Positions 39,860 to 50,809 of a stretch of 64,000 nucleotides of DNA are shown here, one piece after another (position 1 is the stretch's first letter; every line of letters begins with the position of its first letter). The notes below the pieces were generated by a model. It did not search any database, was not told the origin of the DNA, and saw only the letters and a program-made list of their open reading frames with translations. Source of the stretch: Spongilla lacustris (taxonomy: Eukaryota; Porifera; Demospongiae; Spongillida; Spongillidae); NCBI GenBank assembly GCA_949361645.1, contig OX442415.1:6064023-6128022 (forward strand). Reading direction: 5' to 3'. Made by a program: the position numbers and the translations under genes.

Positions 39860-41790
39860 CACCTCAGGACATGAATTTATTTAAATTCACACATGATTTA
39901 GAGCTCCTATATTTATTGTAGCTCCACATGATTTATGGCAATTTAAACTTGCTTCTTTTTTGTGCATTATTCATTGTTAATAGAACCCCTGGAACAGGTT
40001 AACATTCTAATTAAACAGTCGTGAGGGCTGTGATTTATATCCTTGGGACAGCCATATACATGTATCTGGGTCCACTACCCCCAGTAAATTATTAAAAACC
40101 CCACCCCACCCCCACCCCCCCCCCCACCCCCTTCAAAAATGTCCATAGGGGGATTTTAATGTTGACATCCAACTTCATTAACTATTTCTTTTACCAAGGC
40201 AAATTCAGTACTAGTGGTGCATATATGAGCCAATGCCATTAGTTTTCATTCAATGTGATGTATGGTAAATGCTGTGTATTGTGATGATGATGCACATGTA
40301 TACATTCTGAAGGTGTCTTTTAGCACTGAATAGCTCCATGGAAGAGCAAATACCTGTGGAATTCACATGCACTCAACGGCTTGTCAGTTTGAACAAACCA
40401 TGTGGGCTGGTCAGTCAGAGATCCCTAGTTGGAAGGTGTGGGTGCAGATGTGTGGTGTTGTTGCCAAGAATGTTTGTCATTATATGAATTGTACATCCCC
40501 CTGAGGCAAAATTATCAATTCAATATGCCTTTTTAAATATGCCATGTGTGTGTAAGAGATGTATTCGCTGTTTTACCACCGGATATGACAAGAATCTCTG
40601 CTATGGGTAATAATGAATGCTTGTCAGGGTCTAAAACGGTGTGATCGTTTAGCTAATATAGTGTCCCGTGAACTACCATGTTCGCGTGGGTGTTGTTTGC
40701 GAATTAGCAAGCCAATTGCATCAGTTCGTTAATTAAACTAAATTATATCCGCGCGCGTGATGTGTATCATGTCAAAGCTGTGCTGTGTGCGTTTCGTTGG
40801 CGGGCTATCCAGTCTGGTATTTTGGCTAGAGGTACAGTTCTACAAGCAGTTTTGTGCTGTGTTAACGTTATTACAAGTTTCGTTAGTCGTTAGTTTGACG
40901 CATAAATATAAGATAGATGCGCTCTATTTAGAAATTGGGAGGCCTGGGGTGCACGTGAATTCGTCAACGGAACAAAGTTCTGATGCATGTGCGTTTCTCT
41001 GGGTGTCATTCCTCATGTCATTCTTATCATTCTTATACATGCAGTTTTATACTTCATATACGTCCGTTCCAGTACTCAGTACTCGTAACCAGCTTGGGCA
41101 TGATCCAGCCTGGTATTGTGGCTAAAGGTACAGTTCTGCGAGGAGTTCTCTGTGCTGTGTTGTTAAAAACTTACAGTTTCTAGATGAATGGGCACTATAA
41201 GTGAGATGTAATTTTCTAGTAGGAGTATCCAAAAAAGAGTATTTTTATTGCCCTTGTCTGTTATTAATAACCATTGAAGTATTATTGTACTGTCATTAAA
41301 GAAGAGAGACATGTATGTAGATTGAAAAAAGCCACTTAACTAATATTTGTTGTATCCTTTATGCGAGTCACTAAGGTTATTATTAACTTTGCTAAACTTT
41401 TCAAATGTATACATCTATCTCTCCAGGAGATATGATCATCTCACCAACTTTTTCCTCTGAACCAAAAGCCCACTCTCCATGAATTGCTTGGGCATGATGG
41501 CATGTCAGGAGACATCAGGAAATAGGAAAGGTACTGCTGGTATTGAATAGTACACTACAATGGCACAGGATAGACTCAAGAGGACATTCAGCTCACAAAG
41601 GTAAGCACTGGTTGACTTAAGCATTACATACGCCTTGTGCACTGACAAAACATGTGTTCTTGTACCTGTCTGTTTCCTTTCAATCCATTTTATAAAGTGC
41701 TCAATAAGAGCAAGCCTCTATAGTGTGCAGGTCTGTCAGTGTGGTGTGTCTTGTTTCTCCCCCCCCCCCCCCCCCCCGTGTGCTTTTGTC
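39860..41790. other. No gene recognised
   Basis: It includes another C-rich patch (40098-40130), a diverged direct repeat of about 60 bp (40805 and 41100, around CTGGTATT.TGGCTA) and a poly-C run at 41759-41777. The frame at 40757-41125 spans the direct repeat and looks non-coding. Confidence 0.45.
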
Positions 41791-41796
41791 TTTTAA

Positions 41797-41874
41797 CACG
41801 TGGTCCATGAAATTTTGATACCGAAACAAGCGAAAAGTGCGCATCACCGTTGAACAAAAAGTTGTCGCGAGCAC
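41797..41874. repeat. Left terminal inverted repeat of TTAA transposon
   Basis: It pairs with 46930-46999. The first 26 bases differ at only two positions (CACGTGG versus CACCGGG). Confidence 0.85.
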
Positions 41875-42235
41875 AATTTAGGGATATATTGATACCAAAA
41901 AGTGTAGAATGACCCTCTAGACGGCGATTCCCGCTTTTTCCGCGTTCATAGGCCTTATACTTAAGATGCCCCATCTCGTCAAAGTTAACGGGTTGAGCCG
42001 GTTACACAAAAGTGTACACTTTTTTCCTGTTGGCGCATGAGCCAAACTAACGTGATCAAGTACTAACTAGTATATCCTACTAACAAATGTGTACCATTTT
42101 GACCTTTGAACGCGTCTTTTGTTCTCACAAAACCCTCTTTTTTGGAAAGTCCCGTTCCCAGACCCAGCATTCAAATATTGGTAAACAATCAAACCTGGTG
42201 ATATCGTGCAGATGCATTTGTATGCGTTCAACGTG

Positions 42236-45200
42236 TTATTTGTGCATATGCCTTTCTATGCGTTCAACCAACTCATGTTTTTTGCCTGATTTTTTCAACT
42301 TGTGTTCCTGAAGATATATTTTTAATTCAGGTACCTTCAGAAGGTTGAGGTTGACTGATCCCCATTGAATCTCTCCGAAGGATCGACAAACCTTCTGGAA
42401 TTTGATTCCATCTTCACTGCTCTTCTTTCTACGTTTCTTTGGTAATTTAAGGGAACTCTTACTTTGCCCAATTCGTTGGTACACAAGTCTCACCTGACCA
42501 ATAACAGGGACCTCTGATAGTCGTAGTTGTCCCTCCTCGTACTGTGCAACTAAACGAGACTGAACAGCTTCAGCTGAAACTTTAAGGCGACTCTTTACTT
42601 TCTTTCCATTCACAATTTTACTCTCACCTTCTTGCCAACATTTAGCAATGAACTCTTCAACTCTTGTGGTTAGCTGTGGATGCATGTTTTTACGACAGTG
42701 AGCCCAACCTGGAAAGAAATTACCTTCAAAAGAAGCATAGGTTGAAAGACCAATAGTTGTTGAAATAACAGCTGTAGCCTGTCCTCCTACTGAAAAGTCT
42801 CTTGTACCCAGAATTGTATTGGCATTACACATTGCCAAACTGATTGCATCTTTTCGTACTTGAGGACCACTGCATTTATGCTTGTTTAATGTAACAACAT
42901 TCTTGAAGTGATACAGGCATTTTTTACACTGCGGGTAAATTTCAGCTATTTCTTCAAGGGCTCTTTTCACCTTGTGTTCTTCCTCAATCTTCTTCTGTTT
43001 GCGTTTGCTTAAATCTACAGATCTGCGTTTATACTTGCTACAGGCCCTTTCTATTACCTTTTTAGACCCCAGGTTGTGCAGCATCACTGTAGAGCCACTG
43101 AAATTTTTGCCACTGTTGCCAAAAGGGTCTTCATCATTGGAAGAGAGGGGAGCAGTGACCATTTTTCTACACACTGAGGGTACAGACTGTCCCAGGTTCC
43201 TGTAAAACATGACTTTTTGCTTTTCACTGTTGTACTCAATTGAATAAAAGTTCATGATTCCCTGAATAGCTGCAACGTTAGTCGACCTGAAAGGAGCATC
43301 CTGTTTAGGTTTGACTAGTAGTACTATAGTGTTTTTCACACTTTTTGTACTAAGAGCAACTGCTAACTGTTTAGCTGTTGAAACCTTCCTTCCACCATCG
43401 CCTTCCGAAATGTAGGCATCCACCCTTGCTTGTTGGTGGGCAAAGTGGGTGTCACATACATCCTTTCCTGCTGCTGCGTCATTGTGGTGATATGCAAGCA
43501 GCTCCATTCCTGTTGATGAAACAGCTTGATGCACAAACATCTTCATGTCTTTGCCAGAGAAGTTTTTGGCATTGTCACTCTGTAGGATGACTTGCTTTAG
43601 GTGAGGGAAACGCCGATGTAGGGCATGAAGCCCAGCTTCCAAACAAGACAAGGCAACAAATGAATCGCTCTTCTCATCATCTTGGACAATACAGTCCACA
43701 AAGTGAAGCATAGTATCACTCTCATGATCATTCACTGCATCTTCTTTTGAACACTCATTGTCAGTAACTGCACTTAAATTCACAGAACTGTAACTCACTT
43801 CATTTGTGCTCTCAAACTCTTGCTCTTTTCCCTCCATCTGCACATTCTTTACGCCTTCTGTGTCATCAGCCACTGAGCATGCCACCTCATCATTCCCCAA
43901 ACTCTCCACATCATCCCCAAAATTCTCCACCTCATCAACCAAACCCTCTATCTCATCCCCCAAACCTTCCACTTCATCCCCAAAATGATCCATCTTCTCC
44001 ACCAAACCCTCTACTACCTCACCCTTTAAATCATCCACCTCACCAATTTCTGAACTCTCCACCTCATCACCCTCCAAACTCTCCATCTCATCACCCTCCA
44101 AACTCTCCACCTCATCACCCTCCAAACTCTCCACCTCATCACCCTCCAAACTCTCCACCTCATCACCCTCCAAACTCTCCACCTCATCACCCTCCAAACT
44201 CTCCACCTCATCACCCTCCAAACTCTCCACCTCATCACCCTCCAAACTCACCATCTCATCACCCTCCGAACTCTCCACCTCATCACCCTCCAAACTCACC
44301 ACCTCATCACCCTCCAAAATGTCTACCTCGTCACCTTCTGCATCTTCCACCTCATTATCCCCCAAAGTGTCTTCCTGACAAATGTGAGCATCAGTTGTGT
44401 TCTTAACAAAAGCCGCCATACCAAACCACTGCATTCCTTTTTTGCCATAGTAGGCATCGCCACCTTCCCGGAATCCACGGCTCCAAAACTTTTGTTTAAA
44501 GTCAAACACAATGTACACTGTGTCTGCACTCATGCTGTGTCGCGCCTTCTTCATAAGATATTGCTGTTGGACATCCTGGACCACATGGGCCATGTATCTA
44601 TATGTACGCCTTTCACATTGATGGATAGTTAGAAGAATATCAGCAAGTACATCCTGCTTGCTATCATCTGAGAATCTCGTCAAGGCAGATTGCCTTAGTT
44701 GATCATAGAAAAGGAATGAGCACCTGCATGCTTCGCACTCAAGCAGGCCACATACATCTGTGGCTGAATCAGTACATGGGGCATGATGCTCAACAAGATC
44801 CAGAGTATATTCGGGCGAATGAGTTGTCACTGTGCTGCTTTCAGTGTTGCTTATTTGCCCTGAAATCAAGGCGCACATATCCATCTGAGCTTTTACAGAT
44901 GTAATCAGCTGTGACTTGATATCCTGAAACAAATTAGGATCATCTGCTAAATTTGAAACAGTTTGATATAATTGAAAAACGTTCCTCTCTTCATCAGAGA
45001 TCTGATGACATTGATGCTGTTGGCAACTACCCATAGACTCATACTGATGGATAACTCCTTCATGTACATGCAGCGAATATGTATAGGAGAGGAAGGAAAA
45101 AACTGTGGATCTCTGAAGAAGCAGTTGTGATCTCAGCATTTGGTCAGAATCTGAAGCAGGGGCAATCATATCAATAACCTTATCCACGAGTTCAAAATTG

Positions 45201-46450
45201 TCAGTATGAAAGTTTACTTTTATATAATCAACTCCAGCTCGAGCAGATTGTTTTTTCCCACCTCCAGTGATGTGTCTAGCAATTTCACAGAAGAGAGATT
45301 CCTTCATGTGTGGGAGATCAGGAAATCGGATCTTATGATTTTCAGCATACTCCTTATACATCTCAGACACATCACGCTTCAGTACAAGCGATTTCATTGC
45401 ACAAATATTTTCCAAGTCCTTCCATTTACATGACGTAGCAGGTCCTCTTTTTACTAGCCAAGCCAAGCGTGATACATTATTCCAGGAATACACAGTTTCC
45501 ACTGCCAATTTCACTACTTCATCCTTCATCCTTTGATGGGTTTGAAAAAAAGGAACAAGTTGAAGACCGCGGTGAAGATACTCGGCATCCACTTTTGCCT
45601 GGAACATGATGCGTTTCATTGTTGCCTTTGACGATTTCCCTCCAACCTTGGCTAGTATCTCCTGAACATATTCAAGAGGCAGATCCTTTAGCTGGGCTAA
45701 TAAAGATCGAGCATCAATGGAAGTGGTAGCTCCACATTGGACAACTGACAGTGCTATGCTTGTAGCAACATCATACAGTTGCTTAGAAGCATCAGCTGTG
45801 ATGGGTGGTATGACAGTACCTTCATCATCAATGTTTTCTGTGGTATTTTCAATTGGAATGTGAATCATTTGCTTCCACATCTTATCTGGTGCATGCCATG
45901 CTGGCAGAAGCATCTTCAGCACTCCAGTGACTATACGGCTGAAGACACGTTCCAGGGTTGCAAATGTCTTTCCAGTGATGTCTGCCTTAGTACGAGCCTT
46001 TTTCCTATCATCAATGCTTGGAAGTCTCCTCACATCAAGTACAGCACTCTTCTCCACAATACCCAGCTGACTGAGCACACATAGGATATTGGTTGGTGAT
46101 GATGTATCTAATGGCTTAACACTTTGTGCTTTGGTATAGTTTAGTGATGGTGCTTCCAACGACTGAGCAGGTCCAATTAGATCTGATGATCCAGTACCTG
46201 TCGATAATTTATGACTTCCAAGTGTAGGAACGGGATCAAGAAACATCATATCTGAGTCCGACAATGTGTTCAGGAATCGGGCTGGGGTTTTAGTATGACG
46301 CTTTGCCATGACTCTCTGGGGGCGTTGTTCATCTTCATTCTTCCTAGGACGTCCCATACGCTTTAAACACATGCAACAAGCGCTGCATAGTCCAGAATTA
46401 CACCTCTTGCACACTCCTTTTTTGTGCTTGCATGGACCACGGGCAGCCAT
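42236..46450 (-). CDS. Large DDE-type transposase with AT-hook, zinc finger and SAP domain
   Basis: A single uninterrupted frame on the minus strand, 1404 aa from the ATG at 46450. The open frame extends four codons upstream, but from TTG; the ATG product begins MAARGPCKHKKGVC. Residues 7-28 form a Cys cluster (C-x6-C-x2-C-x4-C-x2-CC-x-C), followed by an AT-hook GRPRK (33-37). A candidate RNase-H-fold catalytic core is spread over VYIVFDFKQKFW (Asp650), VILQSDNAKNFSG (Asp959) and HHNDAAAGKDVCDTHFAH (Asp991, Asp1000). Between the first two acids lies an acidic 8-residue repeat (about 707-803). A Cys/His finger CKKC...HKC is at 1175-1193 and a C-terminal SAP domain (LKVPELKIYLQEHKLKKSGK) at about 1370-1404. 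Its place between inverted repeats with TTAA makes transposition its likely role. Catalytic assignment is by pattern only. An antisense Pro/His frame over the repeat is a shadow. Confidence 0.85.
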   Translation of the reverse strand: MAARGPCKHKKGVCKRCNSGLCSACCMCLKRMGRPRKNEDEQRPQRVMAKRHTKTPARFLNTLSDSDMMFLDPVPTLGSHKLSTGTGSSDLIGPAQSLEAPSLNYTKAQSVKPLDTSSPTNILCVLSQLGIVEKSAVLDVRRLPSIDDRKKARTKADITGKTFATLERVFSRIVTGVLKMLLPAWHAPDKMWKQMIHIPIENTTENIDDEGTVIPPITADASKQLYDVATSIALSVVQCGATTSIDARSLLAQLKDLPLEYVQEILAKVGGKSSKATMKRIMFQAKVDAEYLHRGLQLVPFFQTHQRMKDEVVKLAVETVYSWNNVSRLAWLVKRGPATSCKWKDLENICAMKSLVLKRDVSEMYKEYAENHKIRFPDLPHMKESLFCEIARHITGGGKKQSARAGVDYIKVNFHTDNFELVDKVIDMIAPASDSDQMLRSQLLLQRSTVFSFLSYTYSLHVHEGVIHQYESMGSCQQHQCHQISDEERNVFQLYQTVSNLADDPNLFQDIKSQLITSVKAQMDMCALISGQISNTESSTVTTHSPEYTLDLVEHHAPCTDSATDVCGLLECEACRCSFLFYDQLRQSALTRFSDDSKQDVLADILLTIHQCERRTYRYMAHVVQDVQQQYLMKKARHSMSADTVYIVFDFKQKFWSRGFREGGDAYYGKKGMQWFGMAAFVKNTTDAHICQEDTLGDNEVEDAEGDEVDILEGDEVVSLEGDEVESSEGDEMVSLEGDEVESLEGDEVESLEGDEVESLEGDEVESLEGDEVESLEGDEVESLEGDEMESLEGDEVESSEIGEVDDLKGEVVEGLVEKMDHFGDEVEGLGDEIEGLVDEVENFGDDVESLGNDEVACSVADDTEGVKNVQMEGKEQEFESTNEVSYSSVNLSAVTDNECSKEDAVNDHESDTMLHFVDCIVQDDEKSDSFVALSCLEAGLHALHRRFPHLKQVILQSDNAKNFSGKDMKMFVHQAVSSTGMELLAYHHNDAAAGKDVCDTHFAHQQARVDAYISEGDGGRKVSTAKQLAVALSTKSVKNTIVLLVKPKQDAPFRSTNVAAIQGIMNFYSIEYNSEKQKVMFYRNLGQSVPSVCRKMVTAPLSSNDEDPFGNSGKNFSGSTVMLHNLGSKKVIERACSKYKRRSVDLSKRKQKKIEEEHKVKRALEEIAEIYPQCKKCLYHFKNVVTLNKHKCSGPQVRKDAISLAMCNANTILGTRDFSVGGQATAVISTTIGLSTYASFEGNFFPGWAHCRKNMHPQLTTRVEEFIAKCWQEGESKIVNGKKVKSRLKVSAEAVQSRLVAQYEEGQLRLSEVPVIGQVRLVYQRIGQSKSSLKLPKKRRKKSSEDGIKFQKVCRSFGEIQWGSVNLNLLKVPELKIYLQEHKLKKSGKKHELVERIERHMHK
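44043..44330. repeat. 24-bp coding minisatellite inside transposase gene
   Basis: About 12 tandem copies of a 24-bp unit encode the octapeptide GDEVESLE; the central six are almost identical in DNA. It adds a long acidic segment between the first and second candidate catalytic acids. Near-identity at silent sites implies recent expansion. Length probably varies between copies of the transposon. Confidence 0.9.
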
Positions 46451-46929
46451 TATTAATCTCAAATGATGTCATTGTTTACATTTACGTCATCCTGTCCTTG
46501 GGATAAGCTTTTTGTAGACACCCTGTGTTGCAAATGCATGTTTAACGATAGCAATGTTTTGTGAACAATATTTGCATGTGATTGATACTAAATAATCAAG
46601 TGCATTTCATACGCTCGTTACATGCGGTTTGTTGACAGCTTGATCATAGCACAAATCTGTTAGTTGGAAAACATATCAAGCTGCTTTATGAGCTCTGCTG
46701 TCCTTAAACTATCATTTATAGTAAAAACCGCTTCTGAGAACGAAATACAGTGCCTTTAAAGCGTAACTAAAAAAAAAGGACAGTTCGCGTCAATACCGCT
46801 AAAATCGTGGGAGACGATCCAGCTCATCAGCTTTTGTAAGGCGAGCTGATCTCTTCTAAGAAAAGTTAATTACAGATCTAGAACCAGCGATCATTGTGCT
46901 TTAAGAATATGTCCGTTGCTAGCCAAAAA

Positions 46930-46999
46930 AGTAGTGAGCGACAACTTTTATGAGAATATGGTGCGCACTTTTTGGTATCAAAATTTCATGGACCCGGTG
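46930..46999. repeat. Right terminal inverted repeat of TTAA transposon
   Basis: Inverse of 41797-41874, ending GGGTCCATG-type sequence next to TTAA at 47000-47003. The 480 bp between this repeat and the gene start (46450) should contain the promoter. I could not identify a specific box. Confidence 0.85.
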
Positions 47000-47158
47000 T
47001 TAAAACTGTAACTTGTGCATCTGTCTTTGTGGTTACTGTGGTTGTTCTATCACATTGATCATCTGGTTTACCTACCTCCTTGAGCTGTTTGCTCTACTAT
47101 GCATGTTTTGCATGTTTCTTATGGATCCATTTTCACAAAGAGCAAGCTTCATGTTATA

Positions 47159-47159
<1 letters not shown>

Positions 47160-47196
<37 letters not shown>
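47160..47196. repeat. (GT)n microsatellite
   Basis: A short GT run of about 36 bp inside the duplicated host segment. Confidence 0.9.
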
Positions 47197-47197
<1 letters not shown>

Positions 47198-47259
47198 CGC
47201 GTGCGTGCTTGTACATGTGCATGTCTTTGTTATGCGTTTGTGATTGTCCTGTTGTGTGC

Positions 47260-48427
47260 TAGTCTCGGCCCCAGACCCAACGGACGCAGCTGCGGATGGA
47301 TTACATCACTGCTACGCGTCAGTAGGGTCTGGAGACACTGGCATCAATTTCGTGGCCAACCAGGTAGGAATTTCATCCTGCCCAATCAGATTGCAGCAAT
47401 GCAATAATTAGCATTCTTCGTGTGACTGTCACGCGCTCACATGCCAATAATTAGTGCATCTCGCAAGACGTAATTACAGTTGCTGCTAAGAGACCTTGGA
47501 TACGATGACGTGTCATCTGAACAACGCTCAGTGGTACAAGCCTTCGTAGACTGTTTGTTTGCCTCCCAACCAGAAGCGGGAAGTCCTTGCGCTACTGGAT
47601 ACTCCCTGAAGTATTTGACAGGCTAAGAGGGCCAGACTGATAGCATTGTGGTCGTTGTAAGTCCTCTGAAACTCTGATGAGGGAGCAGGTTGAAGCCCTT
47701 AAAGGCAGAGGGTCTAGAGCTGTACGTATGGGGGACACTTTGTGCGACGATCAAGTACAGGATGAAATACAGGAAGGTCGCTACCACTTGTCTTTCTAGC
47801 ATGCTTCACAACCACCTGATGAAATTGAGATAAAACATTCATGTATGGAGGTGTTTGTTGCAACGTCTTACCTACACAGATGGTGATAAAGTACCAGCAG
47901 CTGCTAACTGTGAAGATGACCTCTTCCAACTGCCTGTAGGCTGTAGGCTGGGATGTTGTAGCTGTAAATCCTAGATGCACCCCTGCACTTATCGCTGCTT
48001 CTATGTCGTTTTCTATCTTGCCTAGCTCCTCTCTTTTTTACTGCATCTATCAAGTGATGTGAAACAACACTTGCATGCAGATTATGATTATAAACATCCA
48101 GCGTGCGTCTAGGAACTATTCTGTCAACTAGTTCTCGTTTAAACGCATCGTACATGAAGCGCTTTAGCACTGGAAGCACATGTATTGCTGAGCTGCTATG
48201 CAGAATTCGACAATCTCCGTTGTCTGTACATTTCCGGCATTTTACCGCATGACGAAGCCTAATTTATCGTTTATCGGAAGTATATTCATATCTATATGCG
48301 CGTGACAAGAGCGCTATAAATTTGATTATCGTGGCATTCTCGGGCCACGAAATTGTTGCCATTACTGACGCGTAGCGGTGATGTAATCCATCCGCAGCTG
48401 CGTCCGTTGGGTCTGGGGCCGAGACTA
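47260..48427. mobile_element. Mutator-like non-autonomous element, 9-bp target duplication
   Basis: The ends pair as TAGTCTCGGCCCCAGACCCA and its reverse complement, continuing through ACGGACGCAGCTGCGGATGG and ATTACATCAC.GCTACGCGTC to about 100 bp each. The perfect 9-bp direct repeat GTTGTGTGC flanks it (47251-47259 and 48428-48436). Long inverted repeats with 9-bp duplications are the hallmark of Mutator-like elements. The 1.0-kb interior has only short frames (for example minus strand about 47904-48240, a basic Arg/Lys-rich sequence), none recognisable as transposase. It is thus probably mobilised in trans. Confidence 0.88.
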
Positions 48428-48639
48428 GTTGTGTGCAAGATAGTGTTGCATACGTGTATCTGTTAACTGTTACATCTGTCTTTGTGGTTGTTCTATCCTG
48501 AACATTGATCATCTGGTTTACCCAACCTCCTTGGGCAGTTTATTCTACTACATGTTAGTGCATGTAGGTCCTATGTAGGAAGTGTCTGTCATGAGTACAA
48601 TAAGCTATTCTACAATTGCTGATGTACTGTACATGTAGA

Positions 48640-48830
48640 ATCAATTGGACTTTAGCTAGAGTATTTGGATAGAGCCATTGAATACCTACAATGTAGTAAA
48701 ACTGCCAACGCTTAGAAAGCTCAGACATAGATAACGCACACTCAACCTTACAAAAGTGTTCTTCCGGAACTGATAAGACATGATTCACTCAGATAAGAGG
48801 TTTATTGCACTGCATCTTTCTCATGATTGA
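48640..48830. repeat. Family 3 repeat, copy 3
   Basis: AATCAATTGGACTTTAGC, GGATAGAGCCATTGAATACC, AGTAAAACTGCC and CAGATAAGAGG match 34490 and 35930 in order. Confidence 0.65.
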
Positions 48831-49327
48831 AGCGAAATGTTAGCTGGGACGAAGTTAGAAACTTACAGACTTCATGTAGTTAGCAATACCCACAACAGAT
48901 TTTATCAGATTTGGAAGCCATAAAGGTTGAAACTCCCATGTAGCTTGTGGTCAGGGTCAGTTGTCATTGTGGCCAGAAACCACTGAAGCGCCATCTAGCG
49001 CCACCAGGCCCCATCTGACAACGAGCAAGCTAACTTACGTTTATGTGTATCTGTTTAGGTGCTTCTGTGTGTGTTTAGCATGTGTGTAGCAATGCATATC
49101 TAGTTTTAACTGTTATGTGTACACTTCTGTCTATGTAGTTTTTATCGCCATGACCCTACTCCCCCTTCCATTCTCTTCAGTCTGTAATCCCCTGTGTGAT
49201 AAAAACATACCCAACTGTATGAGCTCCTTGGCACTGACTAAACGTATGTTATGTAAACCCATCATCCATTGCTCACATAAATTAAGAGCAAGCTCACTCT
49301 TTGTTATATTTATATGTGTCTCTGACT

Positions 49328-49735
49328 CTGTTGGGTGTGTGTATATGTCTGTAGGGTGTGTATGTGTCTGTTGGGTGTGAAGTGTGTATGTGTGTATGTG
49401 GGGGTGTATGTGTCTGTTGGGTGTGTTTATGTGTGTATGTGGGGGTGTATGTATCTGTTGGGTGTGTTTATGTGTGTATGTGGGGGTGTATGTGTCTGTT
49501 GGGTGTGTGTATGTGTCTGTTGGGTGTGAAGTGTGTATGTGGGGGTGTATGTGTCTGTTGGGTGTGTGTATGTGTCTGTTGGGTGTGTATGTGTCTGTTG
49601 GGTGTGTGTTTGCTGGGTGTGTATGTGTCTGTTGGGTGTGATGTGTGTATGTGGGGGTGTATGTGTCTGTTGGGTATGTGTTTGCTGGGTGTGTATGTGT
49701 CTGTTGGGTGTGTGTTGTGTCTGTTGGGTGTGTGC
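49328..49735. repeat. TG-rich minisatellite (TGTCTGTTGGGTGTG units)
   Basis: Tandem variants of GTGTATGTGTCTGTTGGGTG with interspersed GTGTATGTGGGGGTGTATGT. All plus frames lack stops for long stretches and give Val/Cys/Gly-rich translations that are not genes. Confidence 0.9.
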
Positions 49736-50809
49736 ATGTTTGTTTTAACAGAGCTCTACTTGTAATTGTACTTACATGTATGCACTTCTTGTGGTTGAAC
49801 CAGTGACACTATGTTATGTTTCAATTTCTATCCATTTTACAATCCTCCCAGCTTGCATAAGAGCATGCCCACTCTTTATGTTGTGGTGTTCATATGTCTG
49901 TTAGTGTGTGTCTCTGTGTTGTGTCTGTTAAGCAAGATTGGTGTACATATCTGGACTTGTGCATGTGTTACATGTACACTTACCGTAAAGTGCATATACT
50001 AAGAGCCCCCCCCTCCGCTCCCACAATAAAATGGCTCGTATCGTCGTAATCATTAATGCTAGTGTGTACCTGTTCAACATATATGGAAAGAAATAATGCC
50101 CCCAAAGCAAAAAGTGCAGCAGTGCTCGAGATCACAACAGTACCCTTGTTCAAAACATGAGCCTTTTTTTGGTGAGGGTGGAGGGTAGAGGGCTTAGTGT
50201 GGGGGTGGAGGGCTTAGTACACATACTGTGGTTACCCCCAAACTTCAAGTTATATATATTCCCTCCTTTGGCACTGAGAACGATTCATTTTAAAAATGCT
50301 CTTCAATTGCTCACTTAAGAGCAAGCCTTTGTGACTTCACATGTTACAACATTCTCTCTGAGTTCTGAGAAAGTTGATGGTATATAATATTTGAAGGCAA
50401 TGGTGGTATCATTTTAATTTACATATTTTCTCTTCCATTCTGTTTAGGGATGCTGTATAATTTTGGAATGCTCTACAACAACAGAATTTGGACTGCACAT
50501 GCTTTTAGAATGTTTGCTGTTTGAATCAAATTTTTATCATGTTATCTGAGAGAAGGTGCATAACAGTGGGGGTTGGGCTTGGGGGAGGGGTCGGCTGTTA
50601 CATGGGATTCCTCCTGGGTCAACCCTGTGACTTTAGGGAGGCTGATACGGAAAGAGGCAGATAGGACCCACTCCCCTCCATAGGGTGTATCACATACCCA
50701 CCCCTGTATCACGTATGAAGCCAGGGGAGTCGGTCAGGTACCCAGCCAAACCCTTGCTACGTATGATTTGGGATAGTTGAACGTGCCAGCAAGCATGTAC
50801 ACTATTACA

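Larger units (their letters stand above)
41797..46999 (-). mobile_element. TTAA-flanked autonomous DNA transposon (5.2 kb)
   Basis: The left end CACGTGGTCCATGAAATTTT and the reverse complement of the right end, CACCGGGTCCATGAAATTTT, form terminal inverted repeats. They continue through GATACC, AAAAGTGCGCA and AAAAGTTGTCGC, to about 78 bp left and 70 bp right, with an 11-bp indel. TTAA lies directly outside both (41793-41796 and 47000-47003). A further GATACCAAAAAGTG motif occurs inside the left end at 41891. One intronless gene fills the element. TTAA targets are used by piggyBac and Kolobok superfamilies; which of these, or a third, applies is not settled by sequence reading. Intact frame and ends suggest recent activity. 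Confidence 0.88.
47010..50345. repeat. Locally duplicated host segment (TG-rich, AGAGCAAGC units)
   Basis: Segments near 47011-47130, 48465-48550, 49100-49300, 49825-49890 and 50290-50340 resemble one another (for example CATCTGTCTTTGTGGTTG, GATCATCTGGTTTACC, AAGAGCAAGC). A further unit occurs at 41680-41750. The locus is a diverged tandem array into which the TTAA and 9-bp-duplication elements inserted. Part of it is a family 3 repeat (48640-48830). Confidence 0.6.

Noticed and set aside
40757..41125. 122-aa hydrophobic plus-strand frame
   Set aside because: Lies over a diverged direct repeat and shows no domain, splice or conservation support.
43804..44406. 200-aa Pro/His-rich plus-strand frame
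   Set aside because: Antisense shadow of the 24-bp acidic repeat in the transposase gene.
46451..46462. TTG start four codons upstream of the transposase ATG
   Set aside because: Non-ATG starts are unlikely for a eukaryotic gene, and an ATG follows directly in frame.
49335..49765. Val/Cys/Gly-rich frames and antisense HTQQTH frames
   Set aside because: Translations of the TG-rich minisatellite.
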